From contig NC_088359.1 in the NCBI RefSeq assembly GCF_036884655.1, positions 13,993,501-14,057,500 on the forward strand: 64,000 bases of DNA, given 5' to 3'. The DNA is from Musa acuminata AAA Group. Taxonomy: Eukaryota; Streptophyta; Magnoliopsida; Zingiberales; Musaceae. Of the stretch, positions 55,998 through 64,000 are shown piece by piece. The position numbers and the translations under genes are program-made. The stretch's first letter is position 1, and the number at the start of each line of letters is the position of its first letter. The notes beneath the pieces were generated by a model. The model saw nothing but the letters and a program-made list of their open reading frames with translations. It ran no database searches and had not been told where the DNA came from.

Positions 55998-57089
55998 CTA
56001 TCTGCAACGCATCACAACCCGTTGATCAAGTAAGTATGGTCTCCACTTTTTGATAGTGTAAGCAACAGGTCGATCTTTCAGTGTAGTAATCGTTGCATGA
56101 AACTTCTGGCCCTGTATAATCAATTTTACCTTTGAACCTTTCCTATCACAAGTGAAAATTCGTCCATCAACGATCTTTACTTCGAATCTATCATAGTCTT
56201 CAATGTGGTGGGCCAATCGGTCAACAGTCTCACTGTCCATAAAATTATTAGTGCTGCACGTATCAATCAACATAATGACAGGCTGATGCTTCAAAGTTCC
56301 TCTGATTTTCATAGTTTGTGGGTTAGCATAGCTAGCCAATGCATGCACTGTATGTGTGATGGCTTCAATATCTTCATTAGTTTCCAAACCTTCATAATCG
56401 GAGTCCAACTCTTCTGCTTTCGGTTCCTCTCCAATTGGCTCAATCATCATATGTTGCCCTTGTTTACATTGGTGCTCCATACTCCACTTTTCATCATAGT
56501 GCAAACCCTTTGCTAATCTTTCATTGAGTTCTTCTTGGGTTAGTCTTCGGGTGTCAAGGCTTTGGTTGGGAATAGATGGGGCTAGTGGCTTACTAATCAT
56601 CTGGTTGTTGTCACTTCTGTTTCCATGATTTTCCCTATTGATTTTTTTCTCATGTAGATGTGTGAATGAGATCGCAGCTATCATAGTGCGGGGTTGATGA
56701 GCCTTAACTTCACACCGAATCTCTGGAATAAGCCCTTCAATAAATGTATCCAAAAGTTATCGTTCCGACCAATCTCTAGCTTGATTTGACATTCTTTCAA
56801 ACCTACTATGATATTCCAACACTGTAGAAGTCTGACAAATTTTGGCGAGCTGTCCATCCACCTTCATGTACGAGTAGATTGTGTCACAATCTTGGAGCCC
56901 TTTTCTAGTATTTCCAGATCTGTGTAATGTAGAACTTGAGCTCCCACCTTGTTGAAATTTACTAAGGCTCCCCAGTAAGTCCTTTTTGAAATCATTAAGT
57001 ACTTCTTGCAACCAGTTCTCAATTCTAATTTCCAATGCTTCCATTTGTGCTTTCATTGAGTTATCGGTGGCCATTTCGTAAGACTGCAA
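55998..57089 (-). pseudogene. Gypsy gag-protease remnant fused to the RNase H end
   Basis: One frame with a TAA at 56,754-56,756. The upstream part holds VLEYHSRFERMSNQARDW, then DTFIEGLIPEIRCEVKAHQPRT, the retrotransposon gag core of plant Ty3/Gypsy elements. The zinc knuckle is ruined (LHYDEKWSMEHQCKQGQ lacks the first cysteines). The protease motif reads IDTCSTNNFMD, with Cys where the catalytic triad needs Gly. After TTLKDRPVAYT the frame passes into KKWRPYLLDQRVV, which resembles the RNase H region, so an internal deletion removed reverse transcriptase and integrase. Confidence 0.82.
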
Positions 57090-57109
57090 ATCTGTAATCT
57101 CAACTCCTA

Positions 57110-58637
57110 TTTTTGGTGTTGGTCAAGGGCATCAATCACTTCCCTATTCGGTGCTGCTATGGTGACGCAGTCGGTGGCAACACTATGGGAATAAAGGGTT
57201 GCTGCGAGGATGCGGGGATGTAGCTGCGGTCGCCACGTGGGAGGCAGCGATGCTTGTTGCGGTCGCTGCGTAGAGGGATCGTTGTTGCTGAGAGCTTGGA
57301 GGTAGCGATGGTGGTGCGGTTGGGGCAGCACCGCCAAGGACTCACCACTGCGATGGCTGTGATGGCGCGGATGGAAGGCAGCGTTGCTCTATTTCTGTCA
57401 CACGACGGAAGGAGGCGCTGGTGAGAGGCAACGATGCTTGTTGCAGTCGCTGCGTGGAGGGATCGCTGTTGCTGAGGGCTGGGAGGCAGTGATGGTGGTG
57501 TGGTTGGGGGTAGCGCCGGCAAGGACTCACCGCTGCGGTGGCTGCGATGGAGGAAGAGTTGCTGCCCTGTGTTTTTGTCACTGTGTGAGATGAGAGCGCC
57601 GAGGCTGAAAGGCGATGGTTGTGACTACTGTGACCCAAGGAAGCAATCGCCGAGCAGCCGGGTTGAGGCTATGGTGATGGTAACCAATAACTGTAGCAGC
57701 GGAGGCAGAACAAGAGGGAAGTGGCGTTGAAGCGGCCAGGGTTGAGGCTGCAGTGGTGGCAACCGGCGGCAGCGACAAAGATGCAGAGCAAGGGGGCTGC
57801 AGCAACGGTGCAGATCGAGGGGGTTGAGGTGAATGCTGCGGTGGCTGGCAGCAGTAGTCGTTGTTGGCCGGAGCACAGCGGCGGCGATGGAGAAGGAGGC
57901 AGCGAGGGTCGTGGTAGGCTGGGCGACGAGCGGCGTCGTCGCTGGCTGGGCAGTAGTGGCGACGGTGGTGGCAACCAGCGTTCGCAGCAACAAGGGGATC
58001 CGCGACTACGACAGCAAGGGGACCCACGACTACGACGGTGATAACTCCCCTGTTTCGGTCACCACCGATGCAGAGCAAGGGGGAGCAACGGTTGGGAAGC
58101 GAGCGGGAGCAGTGGCTGGGAGGCGAGCGACGGACGTCGCACGGGGGAGCAGCGGCTGGAAGGCGACAGCGGCGGTTGGAAACAAGGGCAGCAGATGTGA
58201 GTTGCCCGTGATTGCCTTATTTCGGTTACAAAAGATGCAGAGCAAGGGGGAGCGGCGGTTGGGAGGTGAGTGGCGGTCTGGCTAGGGCAGCGTCGCCGAC
58301 GAACGACTACGAGGAGTGGTCTGCTGGCTGGGAAACAACGGCCGCAACCTACTTGCTCGGGCGAGATGGGCAAGCGAGGAGAGGAGGTTGCTGGCCGGGG
58401 CGCAACCGCTGTGGTGGGCACTGGGCAAGGAGCAGCGGCGGCAGTGGTCGTCGGCTGGGAAGCAGTGCTGGCGGTGGAGAAGAGGCAGTGGTGGTCGGCG
58501 CAGGGAAGCAAAGGTTCCTTCTCGGTTGAGAAGGAACAGCGTGCGCGGCTACTGGCTTCACCCTTTCTCACAAAAAAAAATATATATATTTTTTGAATGA
58601 TAGCTATGGCAACACAGCGAGAACGCCAAGGATCGTC
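57110..58637 (-). other. GC-rich leader of the Gypsy element
   Basis: About 1.5 kb between gag and the PBS, unusually GC-rich for this window and built from degenerate 'gcagcggttgggaggcgagc'-like repeats. Long overlapping reading frames occur on both strands, but their products are low-complexity (Pro/Ser/Ala/Arg or Gly/Ala/Arg/Trp) and look like a consequence of composition, not genes. Confidence 0.7.
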
Positions 58638-58649
58638 GCTCTGATACCA
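58638..58649 (-). other. Primer-binding site of the Gypsy element
   Basis: TGGTATCAGAGC on the minus strand, two bases from the 5' LTR at 58,652. Confidence 0.9.
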
Positions 58650-58651
58650 AC

Positions 58652-59130
58652 TGGTAAGACCCTAAAGTCTTATCGTCGCTCTGATACCAAATGATAAGAC
58701 CCTAAAGTCTTATCGTAGAAGAAAGGGGAGAAATGGGGATGCTTTGATACCAAATAATAAGACCCTGGGTGTCTTATAGTGGAAGAAAGGGAAGAAATGG
58801 GAATGCTCTGATATCAAATGATAAGACCCTAAAGTCTTATCGTCGCTCTGCTACCAAATGATAAGACCCTAAAGTCTTATCGTAAAAAAGAAGAGGAGAA
58901 AGGGGATGATCACTTCGAGGGGATCGGCCCTCCTTGATCTCTTCGAGGGGATCGGCTCTCCTTGATCGCTTCGAGGGGATCGACCCTCCTTGATCGCTTC
59001 GAGGGGATTGGCCTCCTAGGGTTTGTTAAAAGATAGAATAATATTTTTCATAGATAACTGAAAAGAAGCAATTACATCCCTATTTATAGAGTTCCACCCA
59101 TAGTCCATCAGGACTAAACAAACTCTAACA
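58652..59130 (-). repeat. 5' LTR of the Gypsy element (479 bp)
   Basis: It has four internal PBS-like 12-mers (58,678, 58,741, 58,805, 58,845). It has one copy of the 27-bp unit that is tripled in the 3' LTR, but about four copies of a different unit ('cgaggggatcggccctcc', about 58,914-59,010). Near 59,112-59,127 it lacks over 100 bp present in the 3' LTR. Confidence 0.87.
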
Positions 59131-59972
59131 CTCTCTTATAGAATTCTAAACTTAGAGTGGAGGAGGGAATTTCTAAAGAGATTACAACGTTTTCTCACTT
59201 TTGAATTCTCTGTGCTTATGTGTTTTTAATCAGGGATGAGAGGGGTATTTATAGGCTTCAAGTTAATTTAAACTTGGAGCCTAAAAAGGTCTCATCCCAG
59301 GTTTCCTGGGTACTGGTGGTACCACCACCGTTCCTAGGCAGTACTACCGCCGTAGGATCTGCGGCTAGGCAGTACCACCACCGAACAGGGGCAGTACCAC
59401 CATCGGCAGCATTGCTGCAAGCGGTACCATCGCCCAGGTTTCCTGGGGTGCTGTTCCCTAGGTGGTGCCACCGTCGACCAGGGTTTCAGTACCCTAGTTG
59501 GGCCTTGAATCTGGCCCAAACCAATCCAACTTTGGGCCTAGTTGGCCCCTAACAGAGTAATAGGATTACCTCCCAATCATAACTCTAATTATGTGTTAAC
59601 TACGATTCCTAAGACATAATCTAAGAAAGATAAGTCTGGTTTCTTCCGGCGATCTTTCGACGATCTCTCGGCAATGTTCTGGCGGACTCTCGACAAGCTC
59701 CTGGATTTCACGACGATCTTCTTGGTGAGTTCCGATGAGCTTCTCTAGCAAGCTCCGAGACTTCTCGATTGGTTCCGATAGAACTTCCGATGAACGTTTA
59801 GACTTCTGATGAACTATCGAACTCCCAACGAAATCGCGTCCTTGAGTCCGGGACTTCATTTTGCTTAATGTTTTACTATCATAGTTAATCCTGCACATAT
59901 AAAACATACTTCGATCTAGATAATTAATACTAAGCATTAATCATGTTGTCCGGCTTGTCATTGGTTCCTCGA

Positions 59973-61883
59973 CCACTTGGGGCTTGTTTTAAACCATAGA
60001 GAGCTTTAATCAATTTACACACATGATTGAGGAACTTATCATTCTCAAATCTGGGGGATTGTTTAACATAAACTTCTTCGAAAATAAAGTAATTAAAAAA
60101 AGAACTTTTAACATCCATTTGAAACAACTTAAAATTATTACTACTAGCATAAGCAATGAGCATCCTTATGGCTTCTAATCGTGTCATAGGAGTAAAGGTT
60201 TCTTCATAATCGATACCTTCTTCTTGGTTGAAACCGTTGGTCACTAATGTAGCCTTGTTTCTTACTACGATATCAAATTCATCTTGCTTGTTTATAAAGA
60301 CCCATTTAGTCCCAATAACTAAATGGTCATTTAGCCTTAGAACAAGCTTCCATACCTCATTTTTCTCAAATTGATTTAACTTTTCTTGCATTGTGACAAC
60401 CCATGAATTATCTTTCAAGGCCTCGTCAATGCATTTAGGTTTAATTTGGGAGAGAAAAGCGACATTGGCACAAAATTTCTTAAGAGAAGAACAAGTTTGA
60501 ACCCCCTTTTGATGTGTCTCCTATGATTAGTTCCTTAAGATGAGCATCTACATACCTCCATTCCTTAGGTAAGGATGTTTTGGAAGAAGATGCATCCAAG
60601 TTGCTAGATGGAGAAAGAGTTTTATTTAAATTTAATGCATCAAAGTTAAGATCATCATCAAAATTATTTTTCTTAGTTATGAATACTTCATTAAAAACCA
60701 CATGAATAGACTCTTCTATAATCAAGGTTCTTTTATTAAAAATACAAAAAACCTTAGAAATAGAAGAATAACCAAGAAAAATTCTTTCATCGGATTTTGC
60801 ATCAAACTTTCCTAAGATATCATTTTCATTCAAGATAAAGCATTTACATCTGGAAACTTTAAAATATGAAACGTTAGGTTTTTTGTTGTTCCATAACTCA
60901 TAAGGAGTTTTGGAGAGTAATAGTCTTACTAGAATCCTATTCATGACATAGCATGTCATATTTATGGCTTTGGCCCAATAATATTTAGGTAGGCTATGTT
61001 CATTTAATATGATTTTTGTCATTTCTTGTAAGTTTCAATTTTTTCTTTCTACTACTTCATTTTGTTGAGAATTTCTTGGAGTAGAAAAATTGTGGTTGTA
61101 TCCATTGGATTCATAAAATTCTTGGAAATCATGGTTTTGAAATTCACCACTGTGATCACTTTAAATTGATGAAATCATAAAACCCTTTTCGTTTTGAACA
61201 AGTTTACAAAACTTAGAGAAATACCTAAAGCAATCACTTTTGTGTGTCAAAAAGTAAGTCTATGTGTATCTACTATAATCATCCACGATAACAAAGGCGT
61301 ATTTACTACCTTCTAGGCTTGATGTAGCAATTGGTCCGAACAAGTCTATATGGATCAATTGCAATGGTTTAGAGGTGCTTATTTGGTTCTTTGTTTTGAA
61401 GCTACTTTTTATTTGTTTTCCTAATTGACATACATCACATATATTGTCTTTAATGAACTTATTATGAGGAATTCTTTTTACAAGTTCTTTAGATGAGATT
61501 TGAGATATTAGTTTCATGCTAGCATGACCGAATCTCCTATGCCAAAGCCAAGCATCATCATTTAAAATCGAAAGACACATTTCATTACAAAGATCATCAA
61601 TATTGATAGTATATATATTATTTTGTTTTAGGGCTATCATAGATATGTTTTTGTATAGTTTTTCTATAATACAAGCATTCGATTCAAATCTAACAATATA
61701 TCCTTTATCACATAATTGACTAATGCTCAAAAGGTTATGCTTTAAGCAATCAACTAACAACACATCTTTAATAAAAAAAGTTGGTTGTGTTACCTATGGT
61801 TCCTTTGCCAATGATTTTACCCTTGTTGTTATCTCTGAAGGTGACATATCCTTCGTCTAGCCTTGAGCATCCACTATCACAGT
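59973..61883 (-). pseudogene. SireC: Sirevirus-type Copia fragment (RT, integrase, pre-integrase)
   Basis: Minus strand: pre-integrase and integrase zinc region (61,763-61,260, WHRRFGHASMKLISQ and IHIDLFGPI); integrase C-terminal part (61,022-60,480, NRILVRLLLSKTPYELW and SNVSYFKVSRCK); reverse transcriptase (60,418 to about 59,973, [22 protein letters not shown] and LYGLKQAP). It ends abruptly after LYGLKQAP at the TG6 LTR on the left and at the LTR at 61,884 on the right, just before the protease. Frames are broken between these blocks. Confidence 0.85.
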
Positions 61884-63466
61884 TGTTGAATCGAGAATTT
61901 TGATGATGAAACTAATTGATTGTGTTTAGATGTTTAACTACATTTTGAGTGATGCAGGTCTACTCGATCAGGATTAGACAATTGACGCAGGAGGAATTAA
62001 TATTGCGCTGGAGGAGATCACGTTAGGATATTGGACAACAGAAGGCTTCGGACGTCGGGCATCGGGCCAAGGAGAGCGGAATTGCTCCAAGGATATCGGG
62101 GTTGCGGAGGTCAACCGTCGATTGGGCAACAAGCCGCAAGAGAGGACGATGCACTGAATCGGACGAAGCGCCAACCAATGACGTGCCAGGCAACAGAATG
62201 TCAATTCGTGTTGTAATAATTGTCTAGATCGGAGTAGAGTTTTGGCTTGTGTGTGCAGGATTAACTACGATAACGATGAAGACATAAAGCGAAACAAAGT
62301 GCCGGAGTCAAGCGCGAAGGATTCGTTGGGAGTTCGAGAGTTCAACGGAAGTCCGAAGGTATGTAGGGAATGCTGTCGGAACTAGCTGAGAATGAGTAAG
62401 GAGCTTGACGAAGGGTTTTTCGGAACCTCATCGGAAGGTTCGTGGGAAGTTCGCGGAGCTTGCCGAGAAAGATCGGAGCTTGCCAAAGAAGCTCGTTGGA
62501 ACTCGCCAAGATCAAATCGTGAAGTCTATGAGCTTGTCGGGAGTCCGCAGAATGGTTTTCGAGAGTTTATCGGAAGACCGCCGAAAGTTCGCCGAAAGCT
62601 CGCCGAAAGAAGTCTTGACTTGCAGACTTTGTAATAGCTTAGAAAATATCTTTAAATTCGTAGTTAGTACATTAATTAGGGTTAGGATTAGGTGTTAATC
62701 CTATAACCCAAGTAGAGGCCAATTGAGCCCGAGTTCTGACTGGTTTGGGCCAAGTTTGGTGCCCAACCAGTGAGCTGAAATAGTGTAGGCGGTGGCAACG
62801 CCAGATTAGGTGGTGGCACCGCCTAGAACCCGAGAACTGAGCGGTGGCACCACTGGACTGAACGGTGGTACCGCCCAGAACCCGAGATGTCCTGCAGTGG
62901 CACCGCCGGACTGGGCGGTGGCACCGCCAGTACATTGTCAATGTTAGACACTAACAGGCGGTGGCACTGCTAGCCTCAGAAACCCAAGAGAATTCAAAAT
63001 TTGGAGCCCAAATTTGAATCCTCTTGAGGCCTATAAATACCCCTCAATTCTCAGTTGAGATTACAACTTTTTGAAAAGCAATAGATTGAGAAAAATGTCT
63101 TAGAAAAGTCTTAGCAAGTCTTATTTTCAATTTGTTAGAGTGTTCACCTCATTCTTTCTTACTGAAAATTTGTAAGAGTGTGAACCGCTTGTAAAAGGTT
63201 GTAAGAGGGGTATTTGCCCTTCCCCTTCAAGAGATTTGCTAGTGGAAGGTGGGAGCCTCATCGAAGAGGGCCTCGCAAGTGGATGTAGGTCATTTGATCG
63301 AACCACTTTAAAATTGGCGTGATCTCTGGTTTCATTTTCTTATTGCTATTTACATTACTGCAAACCTTCTTACGTGCTTTATTTCCTCATTACCTTTGCT
63401 GCACACCTTTACAAACACGCGTTCAAGTCAAGCTTTTCAAGTTCGATTTTTATCGTATGAAAGATT
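61884..63466 (+). repeat. LTR (TG3-like), 3'-truncated
   Basis: It starts TGTTGAATC inside SireC and runs through the 'cgccgaaag' zone, GGCGGTGGCACCGCC palindromes (about 62,788-62,970), a TATA box near 63,031 and the U5 block to 'tatcgtatgaaagat', where the next LTR starts. It closely follows the TG3 LTR (24,562-25,788) and supplies the 5' part missing there. Confidence 0.87.
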
Positions 63467-64000
63467 TGTTGAATCTCGGATTTTGATGATGAAGTCAATT
63501 GTCATTTGTTATCTAATCTATATATTGAGATAAGTGTACAGGATTAACTACGATGAAAGTAAGATATGCAGCAGGAGTTGCGCTGGAGTCAAGAAAATGA
63601 TCACGTTGGGAGTTCGAGAGTTCGACGGAAGTTCGGACAGTCGTCGGAGGTTCTGCGGGAACAAATCCGAGAAGTCCATGAGCTTGCCAAAGAAGCTCGT
63701 TGGAACTCGCCAAGTGTATCGTCGCAAGTCTAGGAGTTTGCCGGAAGTCCGCAGGAGCATCACCGAGGGTTCATCGGATGATCGACAGAAGTTCGTCGGA
63801 AGCTCGCTGGAAGAAGCGATTGACGCACCGGAGCAAGTTGCAGTAAATGTCTTAGGAAATATCATAGTTAGCACAATGATTAAGTTGGAAATGGGAGGTG
63901 ATCCCATTAACTTAATCTTGGGGCAATTGGGCCCCTAAAAAACCCAAATTGGGCCGAATGGATCAACCCATTCGGACCCTGATTTCTGCCAGGCGGTTCA
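63467..64000 (+). repeat. LTR (S1-like), running off the right edge
   Basis: It starts TGTTGAATC and parallels solo LTR S1 (7,745 onward) through the 'cggaagttcg' zone and the 'gaatggatcaacccattcgg' phrase to the first palindrome at the window end. Whether it is solo or heads an element cannot be seen. Confidence 0.87.

Larger units (their letters stand above)
55320..59130 (-). mobile_element. Internally deleted Ty3/Gypsy element (3,811 bp), TSD CTCTC
   Basis: 3' LTR 55,320-55,911; purine tract 55,912-55,926; gag-protease remnant 57,089-55,998; GC-rich leader to 58,637; PBS 58,638-58,649; 5' LTR 58,652-59,130. CTCTC flanks it at 55,315-55,319 and 59,131-59,135. Integrase and nearly all of reverse transcriptase are absent, so it is non-autonomous. 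Confidence 0.88.
54926..59972 (-). repeat. 5' LTR of TG6, split by a Gypsy element and truncated
   Basis: It starts TGTTAGAAACGG at 54,926, is interrupted at 55,320-59,130, and resumes with U3-side sequence: TATA region near 59,250, palindromes (about 59,310-59,475) and the 'cttccggc' zone (59,640-59,800). It ends at about 59,972 in 'tcctcgac', joined directly to SireC reverse transcriptase, so its TTCAACA terminus is missing. Confidence 0.82.

Noticed and set aside
55998..57089. Possible endogenous pararetrovirus, since protease and RNase H-like text occur together
   Set aside because: LTRs with target duplication, a tRNA-Met PBS and a plant Gypsy gag core identify a Ty3/Gypsy retrotransposon; no movement protein or coat protein signature was seen anywhere in the window.
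57110..58600. Many overlapping reading frames of 60-170 codons on both strands in a GC-rich block
   Set aside because: Products are low-complexity, occur in five or six frames at once, and the block is the leader of a Gypsy element; composition explains them.

Overview
This is a 64 kb stretch of plant nuclear DNA, almost certainly from a monocot. A Zingiberales/Musaceae source is my guess from the repeat style and is not proven. It is an AT-rich retrotransposon graveyard with one apparently intact host gene, a four-exon STP-type sugar/H+ symporter at 21.7-24.3 kb, and one broken host gene fragment, the start of a calcium-dependent protein kinase at 11.9-12.2 kb that stops at a retrotransposon LTR.

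Layout. 1-927: leader and 5' LTR of an unidentified LTR element (minus strand), inserted in a decayed Sirevirus-type Copia element (SireA, to 5,170). 5,171-10,309: a second decayed Sirevirus (SireB) carrying a solo LTR (S1, 7,745-9,254) with perfect ATATC target duplications. 10,310-11,914: AT-rich, with a trinucleotide microsatellite. 11,915-12,174: CDPK remnant. 12,175-20,640: two gag-only LTR elements in opposite orientations (TG1 minus, TG2 plus). 20,641-24,561: host sequence with the STP gene. 24,562-28,976: gag-only element TG3 (plus). 28,977-39,022: LTR debris holding TG4, a complete 8.25 kb gag-only element with LTRs of about 2.3 kb, primer-binding site, polypurine tract, GAGAT target duplication and an open 337-codon gag. 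39,023-59,972: a head-to-tail LTR-gag-LTR-gag-LTR composite (TG5/TG6) holding a nested solo LTR (S2), a full-length Tork/Tnt1-like Copia (49,300-54,568) and a deleted Ty3/Gypsy element (55,320-59,130, TSD CTCTC). 59,973-61,883: a third Sirevirus fragment (SireC). 61,884-64,000: two plus-strand LTRs.

How the parts relate. The gag-only elements (TG1-TG6) share gag, primer-binding site and LTR ends with the Sirevirus copies but carry a 2-3 kb AT-rich non-coding tract where pol should be. They match what is described in plants as non-autonomous gag-bearing (TR-GAG-type) elements, presumably moved by pol enzymes of autonomous relatives. Every Sirevirus pol in this window is broken. Their long LTRs carry arrays of a GC-rich palindrome (core GGCGGTNNCACCGCC and variants) upstream of a TATA box, and several PPT-like motifs precede the 3' LTR; both traits are known for Sireviruses. 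The most unusual signals are the TG4 gag chimera, lineage-specific cores in the LTR palindromes, the repeated PBS-plus-LTR-end modules inside the Gypsy LTRs, a perfect fold-back at a TG1 junction, and recurrent loss of the same gag tryptophan codon.

Limits: element borders come from reading repeats by eye. Borders marked approximate may be off by tens of bases, and divergence figures are hand counts.
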